DNA of 64,000 nt from Methylophilus sp. 13 (GTDB lineage: Bacteria > Pseudomonadota > Gammaproteobacteria > Burkholderiales > Methylophilaceae): NCBI RefSeq assembly GCF_015354335.1, contig NZ_JADKYR010000006.1, positions 32,892 to 96,891 of the forward strand, given 5' to 3'. The position numbers and the translations under genes were made by a program. Of the stretch, positions 26,206 through 38,101 are shown piece after piece. Below the pieces are notes generated by a model. It saw only the letters and a program-made list of their open reading frames with translations, had not been told where the DNA came from and did not search any database. Position 1 is the stretch's first letter, and each line of letters begins with the position of its first letter.

Positions 26206-27249
26206 TTAAAAGCGTAATTGTTGAAGCCCTTTGATCAGCGTGCGTATTGGCGTTGGCAAGGCTGCGGCAACAGCATCCGCCAAGGCGAGCCATTGCTGAT
26301 TGGGCGCTGGTGGCGGGCGTTTCCCCTGTAATAGCAGTGGCTGTGGTGTTATTTCAAGCTTGAAATGTGTAAAGGTATGCCAGAGCACGGGCAATGTTTC
26401 CAGTGGCTCCACATCCATGTCGAAGGTAGTTTTTACATGGGGGACGGCAAGCGCACTGGGGGACAACTCAGGCAAACTCCACAAACCGCCCCATATACCA
26501 TGGTTCGGCCGTCGCTCCAGCAAAATCTCCCCGGCATCTAAAATCATCAATACCGTGGTCTGTTTTTCTGGCAAGGCTTTACGAGGCTTGGGGGCAGGCA
26601 GCACATAGACCATTTGTTGCTGATACGCCAGACAACTCGCCTGCATCGGGCAACGATGACAATTTGGTTTGCTACGCGTACACAAGGTCGCACCAAAGTC
26701 CATCAACCCTTGCACATAGGCGGGCAAGCCTTGGCTAGGCAACACACTTTCGGCGATTTGCCACAATTTCTTCTCTACTTCTGGTAACCCTGGCCAACCC
26801 TCAATAGCATACAGCCTTGCCAATACACGTTTCACATTACCATCAAGAATCGTTTGCCGCTGGTTAAATGCAAACACGCTGATCGCTGCGGCGGTAGAGC
26901 GCCCGATGCCTTTTAAAGTTTGGATGGTCTCGAAATCTGTTGGAAAAATACCACAATGCTCACGCATAATGGTTTGGGCGGCATGATGCAGGTTGCGCGC
27001 GCGTGAATAGTAGCCAAGCCCGCTCCAATAGCGCATGACTTCATCTTGTTCGGCTTCGGCTAGGCTGGCAATGGTAGGAAAGCGCTGCATGAACCGATCA
27101 TAATAAGCAATGACCGCCGACACCTGCGTTTGCTGCAACATGATTTCTGAGACCCAAATAGCGTAAGGGTCACGCGTCTGCTGCCATGGCAAATCATGGC
27201 GGCCATGCGCCTGCTGCCAGGCGATCAGTTTTTCTGCAAAATCACTCAC
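26206..27249 (-). CDS. mutY: A/G-specific adenine glycosylase
   Basis: The 347-aa enzyme removes adenine mispaired with 8-oxoguanine. It has the helix-hairpin-helix motif LKGIGRSTAAAI, the catalytic Asp region LDGNVKRVLARL, a [4Fe-4S] loop with spacing C-x6-C-x2-C-x5-C (CTRSKPNCHRCPMQASC), and a C-terminal Nudix-like recognition domain (about residues 220-340). The start is a GTG. It follows the AsmA-like gene by 23 bp and ends 17 bp from the convergent GGDEF-like gene. Confidence 0.96.
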   Translation of the reverse strand: MSDFAEKLIAWQQAHGRHDLPWQQTRDPYAIWVSEIMLQQTQVSAVIAYYDRFMQRFPTIASLAEAEQDEVMRYWSGLGYYSRARNLHHAAQTIMREHCGIFPTDFETIQTLKGIGRSTAAAISVFAFNQRQTILDGNVKRVLARLYAIEGWPGLPEVEKKLWQIAESVLPSQGLPAYVQGLMDFGATLCTRSKPNCHRCPMQASCLAYQQQMVYVLPAPKPRKALPEKQTTVLMILDAGEILLERRPNHGIWGGLWSLPELSPSALAVPHVKTTFDMDVEPLETLPVLWHTFTHFKLEITPQPLLLQGKRPPPAPNQQWLALADAVAAALPTPIRTLIKGLQQLRF

Positions 27250-27272
27250 ACTTAAAAGCTTGTCTGCTGGCC

Positions 27273-29963
27273 CTAAAAATTCAGCAGCTTTTTGAGTGCT
27301 TTTTGTTTGAGCTGGTCCACGGGCTTGGCAGGCTCAGTGCTATTACCACCTTCAGGATTGGCAGCCTCGCTACCGCTATTCCCCGGCGTTTTTCCATTCA
27401 GCAACCCTTTAAGAGCTTCGGCCTTGTCTCCGCCGATTTTCTCAGTCAAGGCGTCCATAGCCACCGATTTGGCCAGTGCCTGACCTAAAGCCGCCATATC
27501 AACACCGAATTTTGGCGCACTAAAACTACCGGTGACCTTCACCGGAATGCCAAGACTGCCTAATTGCTCAGCCTCTTTACCGCCCTGCCCCTTGAGCGAA
27601 TTCACCAAAGTAGGCTTGGCGAGATAGTTGATCTGTTCTTTGCCTATATCAATATCGCCTTTGCTTTCGCCTTTAGTCAACCGAAAAACCGGTGCCTTCA
27701 TGGCCAGATCATCATTGTGAGCCACGCCATTCTTGATATTAAAACTGGCGGTCAGCTCACTAAAGTCAGTTTTTTTACTTTTATCTGCGTCTGCGCTGGA
27801 TTGACCCTTGAGCAAGTTGAGCTTGCTTTTCGCCTCGCGGATAGTCCCGGCCAGATCAAACCCTTTAACGGCGCCATCGGCCATGCGTAATTCAACCGAG
27901 CCGCCCAGTGACTTTTTTAGTGCAGTCACCGTATTTCCTTGCGCGGTCACGTTCACATTCAAATTGCCGTTACCAGATAGCATGTCATTGTTGATGGTAT
28001 CGACTAACAACGGACCGACAGCGATGTTTTGCAGGCTTTGCTGTATGGTGACTGCAGGCGTGGCACGTGCATCCAGCTTGACGGCACCGCGCACCGTGCC
28101 TTGATAGACATCGGCATTGAGTGGATTCAGGCTAGCCAAGCCCTCCTGCGCTTTCAGTCCAATATTGAGGTTTTTGGCTTCGGTTTTGCCATATTTCAAC
28201 CAGCCAATGCGGATGTTGCCCTGCGCATTGAGCGCCTTCAAGGCAGACAAATCCAGCGGCTGCTCCGCTTGCGCGGTTTTCTCGGCAGGCTTGGCCGTCG
28301 CTTCGCTCGCCTTGGCTTCTGCAGCAGGCAGATAACGGTTCAAATCCAGCTTGTCGATGTTGATATCAAAGGTATATAGCGGCTTGCTAAACTGGCTAAT
28401 GCCAACATTGCCCTGGATACGGCTGTCGTCCAATTTGACATCCAGGCCCTGTAAGGCCAGTTTCTGGCCATCGGCTTTAATGCCCACGTTCAAGCCAGTC
28501 AGGGTATAGGGGCTGTATAAAATCTTGCCAATATTGATACTGCCATCAAGGAATAAGATTTTTAAAGCGCTCAAATCGGCAGGCTTGTCTGCTTGTGCGC
28601 GATTGGCATTGGGGCTGGCAACGGTTTCTTTTTTAGGCTTGGCCTTGCCCAGCAACGCATTCAGGTTCAAGGTGTCGGCGTGCACTTTAAAACCGATATG
28701 CGGCGTCGCAAACCCTGCCACGCGCACATCGCCATTGAGCTTGGTTTCCGCCAGGCTCAAATCAAAGGTGGAGTTAACTTGCTCTTGCTTTACGTTGGCG
28801 TTGAGGGCCAACTTGAACTGCCCTTGCATGTCTCCATTCGGCAAGGCGGGGTCTTTAATATCAAATTTGCCTGCCAGCGCAGGCACTTCAAACATCAAGT
28901 CGGCCAGATTGGCGGTCACAGGCGAAGCAAAATGCCCTTCAACCTTGCGTGCACCGGCATTCAGACTAACATCCGCGGTCAACCCTTTGCTTTCGACGGT
29001 TTGCTGGTTGCCTTTTAATTCGGCCAAGACCACGGCCAGATCGAGATCGCCGTTGCCATCTTTTTGCTTGAGTGACAAGGTAACCTTGTCACTGCTGATG
29101 AGTTGCGGATTGACGGCAAGCGCAGGCGCCTGCAGGCTGACTGCGCGCTCGGCACCTTTAAAAGTACCTTGCATCGCCAACTTGAGATCAGAAACATCCA
29201 GGGCAGTGTTAGCGGCATCCACATCAATGCCCCCTTGCGCCGTAACCGTCACCGCCTGGCCATCTAGCAAGGCGCCTTTGAGCTGCGCATCCAGACCCTT
29301 GATCGCAAAGTGCTTGGCTTCCGGATCGGCCATGACATTGGCTTTAATCAACGCCTTGGCATCCACGACGGGCTGGTTTGCCGTCAGATGAAAATCGGTC
29401 GCAATATCAAACGGCTTTTTCAGTGCCACCTGGCCGGTGGTGAGGTTTAGCTGGTCAACTGAATACTTGGCACCGCTTTTCTCGTTCGTAAAACTGGCCT
29501 CAGTATTGGTGATTTTAATGCCTTGCACATCAAAGTTGATCTGCTGGGACTCTTCTTCCTCTTTACTCAGCAGATCATCAAAGTTGAAACTGCCATCGGC
29601 ATGCTGGATGACGTTCACTTGCGCGCCGTCGAGATAAACCGTATCCACCACAATTTCTTTTTTGAGCAAGGGCAGCACGGCCAATGCCACTTTTGCGCTT
29701 TTAATCGCGGCAAACTGTTGTTCTGACTGATGCTCGGACAAGCTGATTGCACCTAAATCGGCGCCGATTTTTGGCCAGAAACTCAGCTTGATGTCACCTT
29801 TGATGTCTAGCGTACGCTGTTTCTTGTCTTTGACCAGTTGAATGATAGTCGACTTGTAATCGTTGGGATTAAACGTCGCAGCCAGATAAACCACCAGCAA
29901 CAGCAACACCGCCAGGATGGCGGCAAGCACATAAGCTATCTTTTTAAACAGCGCACGGTTCAT
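27273..29963 (-). CDS. AsmA-family inner-membrane protein
   Basis: The 896-aa protein starts with one membrane anchor (AYVLAAILAVLLLLVVYLAA, near residues 9-28) and continues as a long periplasmic beta-rich chain made of repeated strands, with the AsmA N-terminal region (DYKSTIIQLVKDKKQRTLDIKGDI) and the C-terminal AsmA_2 region (LSGNGNLNVNVTAQGNTV). Family members help outer-membrane biogenesis and may form grooves for phospholipid transfer between membranes. Low-complexity stretches rich in Ala/Lys/Glu (around residues 415-430 and 560-580) link the repeats. AAGGTG lies before the ATG. It follows uppP by 19 bp and precedes mutY in a likely operon. Confidence 0.88.
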   Translation of the reverse strand: MNRALFKKIAYVLAAILAVLLLLVVYLAATFNPNDYKSTIIQLVKDKKQRTLDIKGDIKLSFWPKIGADLGAISLSEHQSEQQFAAIKSAKVALAVLPLLKKEIVVDTVYLDGAQVNVIQHADGSFNFDDLLSKEEEESQQINFDVQGIKITNTEASFTNEKSGAKYSVDQLNLTTGQVALKKPFDIATDFHLTANQPVVDAKALIKANVMADPEAKHFAIKGLDAQLKGALLDGQAVTVTAQGGIDVDAANTALDVSDLKLAMQGTFKGAERAVSLQAPALAVNPQLISSDKVTLSLKQKDGNGDLDLAVVLAELKGNQQTVESKGLTADVSLNAGARKVEGHFASPVTANLADLMFEVPALAGKFDIKDPALPNGDMQGQFKLALNANVKQEQVNSTFDLSLAETKLNGDVRVAGFATPHIGFKVHADTLNLNALLGKAKPKKETVASPNANRAQADKPADLSALKILFLDGSINIGKILYSPYTLTGLNVGIKADGQKLALQGLDVKLDDSRIQGNVGISQFSKPLYTFDINIDKLDLNRYLPAAEAKASEATAKPAEKTAQAEQPLDLSALKALNAQGNIRIGWLKYGKTEAKNLNIGLKAQEGLASLNPLNADVYQGTVRGAVKLDARATPAVTIQQSLQNIAVGPLLVDTINNDMLSGNGNLNVNVTAQGNTVTALKKSLGGSVELRMADGAVKGFDLAGTIREAKSKLNLLKGQSSADADKSKKTDFSELTASFNIKNGVAHNDDLAMKAPVFRLTKGESKGDIDIGKEQINYLAKPTLVNSLKGQGGKEAEQLGSLGIPVKVTGSFSAPKFGVDMAALGQALAKSVAMDALTEKIGGDKAEALKGLLNGKTPGNSGSEAANPEGGNSTEPAKPVDQLKQKALKKLLNF

Positions 29964-29982
29964 GCATACACCTTAAAACAAA

Positions 29983-30786
29983 TTAATGTGCAAAGAAAAC
30001 CAGCACCAGAATGCCAAACACGATACGGTACCAGGCAAACACGGCAAACGAATGCTGGGCGACAAATCGGATCAGGGCGCGAATCACCACCAAGGCTGAC
30101 AAAAATGAGACCACAAAACCGATCAAAAAGATCAATGCATCGTCCACAGACAGTAAGTCACGGGCTTGATAGAGGTCGAGCCCGGTGGCTGCGAACATGA
30201 TGGGCAAGGCTAAAAAGAATGAAAACTCAGTCGCCGTCTGACGGCTCAGGCCAAAAAACATGCCGCCCAGAATGGTCGCGCCTGAACGTGACATGCCCGG
30301 AAACAATGCCAGCGATTGCGCAAAGCCAATCTGCAAGGCTTGCTTGGCTGAAATCTGGTCGATATCACGCGTATTGCCTGCTGGCACAAACTTTTCAATC
30401 AGCAAAATTAATACCCCCCCCACGACCAGTGCGATGCCAACGGTGAAGGAGGAAAATAAATATTCTTTAATCTGGTGATGAAATGCCAGGCCAATCAACG
30501 CGGCAGGTAAAAAAGCAATGATGAGGTTGCGCACAAAGTGCTGGGCGTTGGTATCCGTTTGAATGCGCTGCACGGTATGCCAGAGCCGTTGCCGGTATTC
30601 GACACAGACCGCCAGAATCGCGCCCAGCTGAATGATGATCTCAAACACATCACGTTTATCTTTAGAGAGAAAGTCCAGCCACTCCCCGGTAATGATCAGA
30701 TGCCCTGTACTACTCACAGGAATAAACTCGGTCGCGCCTTCGACCAGGCCCATGATCACGGCCTTCAGCATCAAATAGATATCCAT
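29983..30786 (-). CDS. uppP: Undecaprenyl-diphosphatase (BacA type)
   Basis: The 267-aa membrane enzyme recycles the lipid carrier undecaprenyl pyrophosphate for cell-wall synthesis; it also confers bacitracin tolerance. The two signature regions are clear: GLVEGATEFIPVSSTGHLI near the N-terminus with the catalytic Glu and Ser, and the PGMSRSGATI motif near residue 170. Eight hydrophobic segments are visible. The start agrees with homologs. There is no Shine-Dalgarno sequence; TAGAAT ends six bases before the ATG, so the mRNA may be leaderless. Confidence 0.96.
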   Translation of the reverse strand: MDIYLMLKAVIMGLVEGATEFIPVSSTGHLIITGEWLDFLSKDKRDVFEIIIQLGAILAVCVEYRQRLWHTVQRIQTDTNAQHFVRNLIIAFLPAALIGLAFHHQIKEYLFSSFTVGIALVVGGVLILLIEKFVPAGNTRDIDQISAKQALQIGFAQSLALFPGMSRSGATILGGMFFGLSRQTATEFSFFLALPIMFAATGLDLYQARDLLSVDDALIFLIGFVVSFLSALVVIRALIRFVAQHSFAVFAWYRIVFGILVLVFFAH

Positions 30787-30792
30787 ACAGTT

Positions 30793-30798
30793 ATTCTA
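30793..30798 (-). promoter_or_regulatory. -10-like hexamer with leaderless geometry, uppP
   Basis: On the minus strand TAGAAT (5 of 6 matches to TATAAT) is followed by six bases and the uppP ATG. No convincing -35 box was found at 16-18 bp. The 30787-30930 stretch holds nothing else recognisable. Confidence 0.4.
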
Positions 30799-30933
30799 AC
30801 AGACAGTTTTGCAGACTTGCCGTGGCCATAGAAATTTCACGATTGAAAATGCATGGGCGCACGTTGCTTACGCCTGGCAAATGTCAGTGATACACATCAT
30901 GACCAATGTCTGCATACATACTAATCCATCAAT

Positions 30934-30963
30934 AAAAAAGCGCCTTGATCCCTCAAGGCGCTT
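30934..30963 (-). terminator. Intrinsic terminator of katG
   Basis: AAGCGCCTTGA (30938-30948) and TCAAGGCGCTT (30953-30963) form an 11-bp stem with a four-base loop; the minus-strand reading ends in a T run. It lies 32 bp after the katG stop codon. Confidence 0.92.
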
Positions 30964-30994
30964 GGCATGACGACCGAGTCACAGAAATTTTTAA

Positions 30995-33178
<2,184 letters not shown>

Positions 33179-33286
33179 TTAGCTCCTTGTTGTTAATTGA
33201 TGAGTGCGGCAAAAAATTCATCAAGACTCAAATATACTACGCCTTGATTGTTACGATAATAATTTGATATAAAATAAACTACAGAG

Positions 33287-33358
33287 TTAAAAACTGGCCG
33301 CGTAAGCGGCTAACGCTTCCTGCCACACGGCTGATTCCTGATTAAGCCAGGTCCACAT
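33287..33358 (-). CDS. Candidate 23-residue small protein upstream of katG
   Basis: A 24-codon frame starts with ATG at 33358, seven or so bases after a strong AAGGAG (in AAGGAGACAAG), and ends with TAA at 33287. The peptide begins MWTWLNQESAVWQEALAAYA and is Trp/Ala-rich with amphipathic character. It lies 111 bp upstream of katG on the same strand, inside the 321-bp katG-oxyR gap, so it may be a leader peptide or a small stress protein. It is not PqqA: the conserved Glu-x3-Tyr pair is absent (a Glu and Tyr occur with four residues between). Coding is suggested by the ribosome-binding site only. The rest of the gap shows no recognisable OxyR box. Confidence 0.45.
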   Translation of the reverse strand: MWTWLNQESAVWQEALAAYAASF

Positions 33359-33496
33359 CTTGTCTCCTTATGTTGTCATCCATGCATCGCATTCTAGAGC
33401 GCACCATTTAATTTGTATAATTGTATGTTTTGATATTATTGATTAATAAAACTAATGAATATAGACTAGTGATGGTGAAAACAGCGAGACAAGCAA

Positions 33497-34402
33497 ATGA
33501 CCTTGATTGAATTAAAGTTTGTATTGGCGGTGGCGCAAGAGAGAAACTTCAGGCGCGCAGCAGAAAAATGTTTTGTGACCCAGCCGGCGCTCAGTCTGGG
33601 CATCAAAAAACTGGAAGAAGAGCTGGGTGTCTCTCTGTTTGAACGTAACCGCAACGAGGTGACCCCCACCGAAATTGGTGAGCAGATTATTGCACAAGCC
33701 AATATCGTGCTGGAGCAAGCAGCCAAGATTAAAGAGATGGCGAAACACGGTAACGATCCGCTCAACGGCCTGTTCAAGCTGGGCATGATTCACTCGGTCG
33801 GGCCTTATCTGTTACCCGAAATCATTCCGCCACTCATCCAGGTGGCGCCGCAGATGCCGCTGGAGGTTGAGGAAAACATCACGGCGACCCTGGAGCAGCA
33901 GCTGAAGAACGGGCTCATCGATGCGGCTGTAGTCGCCTTACCGTTTGATGTGCCGGGCATTGAAACCTTGCCACTGTATGACGAGGACTTTAATGTCGTA
34001 GTACCCGTGAGTCACGCCTGGGCCAAGCGCACATCGGTCGAGGCAGATGAATTGAGCCAGGAGAAAGTGTTATTGCTCAACACCGGGCATTGCTTCAGCA
34101 ATCAGGTAACCCAGGCTTGCCCCGAGCTCAGCCGTAAAGGCGAAGTGTTACAGGGCAATTCGCTGGAAACAATCAGAAATATGGTGGCTTCGAACTTGGG
34201 TATCACGGTGCTGCCAGCCATGGCAACTGCGGCGCGCTATCAGAACGCGCTGATTCGCGTGATCCCGTTTACCCGCCCTGCCCCTAGTCGACGTATTGCG
34301 CTGGCCTGGCGCAAAAGTTTTGTGCGCAAAGAAGCGATTGAAATATTAGGAAAAGTGATGGCTGACGTGGGCGCTGCGCAACAACAGATTGACCCGGTTT
34401 AG
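33497..34402 (+). CDS. oxyR: Hydrogen-peroxide-sensing LysR-type regulator OxyR
   Basis: The 301-aa protein has an N-terminal winged helix-turn-helix (FRRAAEKCFVTQPALSLGIKKLE) and a LysR effector domain. Its two redox cysteines are at C199 and C208 (GHCFSNQVTQAC), the same numbering as in E. coli OxyR, so peroxide sensing by disulfide formation is expected. It is divergent from katG, its natural target. The 3' end is convergent with the DUF3426 gene, 11 bp away. Confidence 0.95.
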   Translation: MTLIELKFVLAVAQERNFRRAAEKCFVTQPALSLGIKKLEEELGVSLFERNRNEVTPTEIGEQIIAQANIVLEQAAKIKEMAKHGNDPLNGLFKLGMIHSVGPYLLPEIIPPLIQVAPQMPLEVEENITATLEQQLKNGLIDAAVVALPFDVPGIETLPLYDEDFNVVVPVSHAWAKRTSVEADELSQEKVLLLNTGHCFSNQVTQACPELSRKGEVLQGNSLETIRNMVASNLGITVLPAMATAARYQNALIRVIPFTRPAPSRRIALAWRKSFVRKEAIEILGKVMADVGAAQQQIDPV

Positions 34403-34413
34403 ATGAACAAAAA

Positions 34414-35259
34414 CTAGTAGGCGATGGCGACGCGAAAACCCGTTACCAGTTTTTCGTCTACGCCTAACAACACTTTTGCGGACTGCTCTTGCAAGGCCGC
34501 CAAGCCATTGCTGGCATCGACAGTCTTAGGCAGATAGTCTTCCGGCTTGAGCGTTTTGCGCAATACCGGTTCATCTGCCGTATTGGTCAAAGTCAGCTCT
34601 ATCATCGGATAGGCCTGTCTCACCTCACCGTGATTCATGAGCACACTGGAAAACACCAGCACGCCGGCGCGTGTCTTGTGCTCTTGAATATCCGCATCAT
34701 CTATCGTCAATTGCGCAATATCCCTAGGCAAACCCACTTCACAATGCAGTGGCTTGCATAGCGTTTGCAGCCATGGTTTGGTGTGCGGGTAACTGGCGGC
34801 AAGCGTGGTGCGAGAGAAATACAGTGTTTGCAGAAAAAAAGTCACCAGCAGCAGGACAGAAAGCAGGCTATATGCCCAAGGGGTGGCGGGCGTCACCCGG
34901 GATTGCGGGCGCTCATCCTCGAGTGAAACGTCACGCAGAAAAGCTGGGATTTCAGGCTCAATCGCCTCGTCAGGCCGAATAGACAGCTCCGGCATGACTG
35001 CTTCAAACGGCTCGTCAGGCACCGGATGCGCCTGTGCGGCCTCGGCACTGACCTGAAAGTAAATCGCGGCATCGCTGGCAGGCTGGGGATATACCGCCTC
35101 GCTTGCAGCAGTGGCAGCAGATGACGACAGCAAATGCGAGCGCGCATCAAACACATGATCACATTCACCGCAGCGCACCTTGCCAGCATAGGCCTGCAAT
35201 TGCTCGTCAGTGACTTCAAATTGTGTTTGGCAGGCCGGGCAGGCCGTAATCAAGGACAT
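34414..35259 (-). CDS. Zinc-ribbon and DUF3426 domain protein
   Basis: The 281-aa protein has an N-terminal zinc ribbon of the MJ0042 type (CPACQTQFEV...VRCGECDHVF), a Glu/Ala/Pro-rich linker, one membrane segment near residue 135 (AYSLLSVLLLVTFFLQTLYF) and a periplasmic DUF3426 domain. Function is unknown; the zinc ribbon would be cytoplasmic. The start MSLITACPAC at 35259 overlaps the prmA end by 10 nt, and the first nine codons of the longer frame are not family-like. The arrangement accC-prmA-DUF3426 is common in betaproteobacteria. Confidence 0.85.
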   Translation of the reverse strand: MSLITACPACQTQFEVTDEQLQAYAGKVRCGECDHVFDARSHLLSSSAATAASEAVYPQPASDAAIYFQVSAEAAQAHPVPDEPFEAVMPELSIRPDEAIEPEIPAFLRDVSLEDERPQSRVTPATPWAYSLLSVLLLVTFFLQTLYFSRTTLAASYPHTKPWLQTLCKPLHCEVGLPRDIAQLTIDDADIQEHKTRAGVLVFSSVLMNHGEVRQAYPMIELTLTNTADEPVLRKTLKPEDYLPKTVDASNGLAALQEQSAKVLLGVDEKLVTGFRVAIAY

Positions 35260-36152
35260 TTTCTGGTTCCCGTCAGCAAGACCCATCCATCTTGCTGGAT
35301 GGGGGCATCCATTTCAAACCACTCGGCATAATGCGCCAGCAACATCTGCTGCTGGCTCTCCAATATGCCGGATAATGCAACTTTACCGCCAGTTTTGCAA
35401 GATTTGGCAATGACTGGGGCCAGCACCATCAAGGCGCTGGAGAGAATATTAGCCACGACCAGATCAAACGGCTCATGCAGGTATTCGGCAGAGTCATAAA
35501 AAATGGCCTCGACCTGGTTATTGAGCGCGTTATCACGACTGGCAATCACTGCCTGCGGGTCAATATCAACGCCTGTGGCGGTGTTGGCGCCCAGTTTTTT
35601 GGCGGCAATGGCCAAAATGCCTGAGCCACATCCGTAATCAAGGACATTGGCACTGCGCAACAGTGTTTCAGGTAATTGCGCCAACCAGCTCAAACACAAA
35701 TGCGTGGTCGGATGGCTGCCGGTGCCAAATGCCAGGCCCGGATCCAGCACGATATTGATCGCCTCCGCATTCGGCGCTTCATGCCAGGAAGGCACGATCC
35801 ACAATCTATCGGTCACGCGGATAGGGTCAAACTGCGCTTGCGTGGCCCGCACCCAATCCTGCTCCTCGATCTGCTCTAACTGATATTTGAGACCATCCAG
35901 TTGCAGCTCGGCTTGTACACGGGCCAGTAGACCCTGGACATCGGCTTCTGCATCCAGCATGGCCGTGACAATGTTTTGCTGCCAGATGCCGGGCGGGGGA
36001 TCCCCCGGCTCGCCAAAAATTGCCTGCTCGGCCAAGGTGTCAGCGTGCGCATCTTCAATGCTGACGGACAACGCACCCTGCTCCATCAGCACATCGCTGA
36101 GTGCCTCGGCCTGCGGCTCGGTTGATTGAATTTTAAGTAACAGCCAATGCAA
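35250..36152 (-). CDS. prmA: Ribosomal protein L11 methyltransferase
   Basis: The 300-aa protein trimethylates ribosomal protein L11. An N-terminal substrate domain (residues about 1-100) is followed by a class I SAM-dependent methyltransferase with motif I DYGCGSGILAIAA, FGTGSHPTTHLCLSW upstream of it and the NILSSALM segment in place of the catalytic NIL motif. It lies 2 bp after accC and overlaps the DUF3426 gene. Confidence 0.96.
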   Translation of the reverse strand: MHWLLLKIQSTEPQAEALSDVLMEQGALSVSIEDAHADTLAEQAIFGEPGDPPPGIWQQNIVTAMLDAEADVQGLLARVQAELQLDGLKYQLEQIEEQDWVRATQAQFDPIRVTDRLWIVPSWHEAPNAEAINIVLDPGLAFGTGSHPTTHLCLSWLAQLPETLLRSANVLDYGCGSGILAIAAKKLGANTATGVDIDPQAVIASRDNALNNQVEAIFYDSAEYLHEPFDLVVANILSSALMVLAPVIAKSCKTGGKVALSGILESQQQMLLAHYAEWFEMDAPIQQDGWVLLTGTRKCP

Positions 36153-36154
36153 AA

Positions 36155-37504
36155 TTATTTCGAGCTGATACCCAGCTTCTGCTCCAGATAGTGAATGCTG
36201 GTGCCGCCCTGCTGGAAAGCCAAGTCGGCCATCAGATCAGAATGCAGCGCAGTATTGGTTTTAATGCCTTCGACATACATCTCGGACAAGGCCACGCGCA
36301 TTCTGGCAATCGCCTGTTCGCGTGTCGCACCGTGTGTAATCAGCTTGCCTATCATCGAGTCATAATGCGGTGGCACGGTATAGCCGCCATACACATGCGT
36401 ATCCATGCGTACGCCAGGGCCGCCGGGCATATGAAAGCGATTGATAAAGCCTGGTGAAGGCACAAAGGTATAAGGATCCTCGGCGTTAATCCGGCATTCG
36501 ATGGCATGGCCATTGAGCACGATATCGCGCTGACGGAACGGCAGCTTCTCACCAGCAGCGATGAAGATCTGCTGCTGAACCAGGTCGATACCCGTGATCA
36601 TTTCAGTGACGGTATGCTCCACCTGCAAGCGGGTGTTCATCTCAATAAAGTAGAACTCGCCATTTTCATACAGGAACTCGAAGGTGCCGGCGCCACGGTA
36701 ACCAATCTTGCGGCAGGCCTCGGCACAACGCTCACCAATTTTGTCGCGCAGTCTTTCTGGCAACAAGGGCGATGGTGCTTCTTCAATAATTTTTTGATGG
36801 CGGCGCTGCATGGAGCAATCGCGGTCACCCAAGAACACGGCGTTGCCATGCTGGTCAGCCAGAATCTGGATCTCGATATGACGCGGGTTTTCAAGGAATT
36901 TTTCCATGTAAACCATCGGGTTGCCAAAGGCAGCCTGTGCCTCGGCTTTGGTCATATTGACCGCATTGAGCAAGGCGGCTTCGGTATGCACCACGCGCAT
37001 GCCACGACCACCGCCACCGCCCGCTGCTTTAATAATCACCGGGTAGCCTACGCGTTTGGCCGTTTTAATGATTTCAGCCGGATCATCATTCAGCGCACCA
37101 TCTGAGCCAGGCACACATGGCACACCCGCCGCTTTCATGGAGTCCTTGGCAGACACCTTGTCACCCATCAGGCGAATGGTCTCTGCGCGGGGGCCGATAA
37201 AGACAAAACCGCTTTGTTCAACCCGCTCGGCAAAGTCGGCATTCTCGGATAAAAAGCCATACCCGGGGTGAATCGCTTGCGCATCCGTCACTTCAGCCGC
37301 ACTGATCACGGCAGGAATATTCAGGTAGCTTTTTGCAGAAGGTGCTGGGCCAATACAGACAGACTCATCGGCCAGCTTGACATATTTGGCATCACGGTCA
37401 GCCTCAGAGTGCACAGCCACCGTTTTAATCCCCAACTCACGACAAGCACGTTGCACGCGCAAGGCAATTTCGCCGCGGTTGGCAATCAGGATTTTCTCGA
37501 ACAT
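36155..37504 (-). CDS. accC: Acetyl-CoA carboxylase, biotin carboxylase subunit
   Basis: The 449-aa enzyme carboxylates biotin on AccB in the first step of fatty-acid synthesis. It has the ATP-grasp signatures: N-terminal [16 protein letters not shown], the glycine-rich [12 protein letters not shown] lid, EAPSPLLPE and [16 protein letters not shown]. Length is normal. It is transcribed with accB, 112 bp upstream; that gap contains no recognised feature. Confidence 0.98.
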   Translation of the reverse strand: MFEKILIANRGEIALRVQRACRELGIKTVAVHSEADRDAKYVKLADESVCIGPAPSAKSYLNIPAVISAAEVTDAQAIHPGYGFLSENADFAERVEQSGFVFIGPRAETIRLMGDKVSAKDSMKAAGVPCVPGSDGALNDDPAEIIKTAKRVGYPVIIKAAGGGGGRGMRVVHTEAALLNAVNMTKAEAQAAFGNPMVYMEKFLENPRHIEIQILADQHGNAVFLGDRDCSMQRRHQKIIEEAPSPLLPERLRDKIGERCAEACRKIGYRGAGTFEFLYENGEFYFIEMNTRLQVEHTVTEMITGIDLVQQQIFIAAGEKLPFRQRDIVLNGHAIECRINAEDPYTFVPSPGFINRFHMPGGPGVRMDTHVYGGYTVPPHYDSMIGKLITHGATREQAIARMRVALSEMYVEGIKTNTALHSDLMADLAFQQGGTSIHYLEQKLGISSK

Positions 37505-37616
37505 TATTTACTCCGCGTCTCAATAGCCGCTAGACAATTAAACTTCGTTGCTGCGAAACCCGCAGAGGGCTGCTGGTCGCCGCCACGGGCAATCAGTACT
37601 TTTTCAACCATCACGA

Positions 37617-38069
37617 TTAACCAATCAGGAACAGAGGCTCGCCGTATTCCACAGGCTGACCGTTTTCAACGAAAATCTTTTTAATCGTGCCCGCATATTC
37701 ACTCTCAATTTCGTTGAGCAGCTTCATGGCTTCAATAATGCACAGGGTGTCCCCTGTATTGACAGTGCTACCAACATCGACGAACGCTTTTGCATCTGGA
37801 GAAGACGCGCGATAGAACGTACCGACCATCGGTGATTTAACCACCGTGCCTTCTAGCACTTCTGCCGCTGCAACGGCGGGAGCAGCGGCTGCTGCGGGTG
37901 CCGCTGCAGGCGCGGAAACAGGTGCAGCGACATATTGAGTCACTGGTGCAGCACCCGGTGCCATGGCGCGACTGATACGTACCTTCTCTTCACCCTCAGT
38001 CAGTTCCAGCTCGGAAATTCCCGATTCCTCGACCAGATCAATCAGTTTTTTGAGTTTGCGTAAATCCAT
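37617..38069 (-). CDS. accB: Acetyl-CoA carboxylase, biotin carboxyl carrier protein
   Basis: The 150-aa protein carries the biotin shuttled between AccC and the carboxyltransferase. A short N-terminal domain ([22 protein letters not shown]) is followed by an Ala/Pro-rich flexible linker (residues about 40-72) and a biotinyl domain with the biotinylated Lys in [10 protein letters not shown] (usual form EAMKMMNEI). GAGG precedes the ATG. The order aroQ-accB-accC is typical. Confidence 0.97.
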   Translation of the reverse strand: MDLRKLKKLIDLVEESGISELELTEGEEKVRISRAMAPGAAPVTQYVAAPVSAPAAAPAAAAAPAVAAAEVLEGTVVKSPMVGTFYRASSPDAKAFVDVGSTVNTGDTLCIIEAMKLLNEIESEYAGTIKKIFVENGQPVEYGEPLFLIG

Positions 38070-38101
38070 ATTAGCCTCGAATGTAAATGTTTTAAATGTT
38101 A

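Noticed and set aside
33287..33358. The MWT-starting short peptide as the PQQ precursor PqqA
   Set aside because: PqqA needs a conserved Glu-x3-Tyr pair in a GFEVTMY-like context. Here Glu and Tyr are separated by four residues in an Ala-rich segment, and no pqq genes are nearby.
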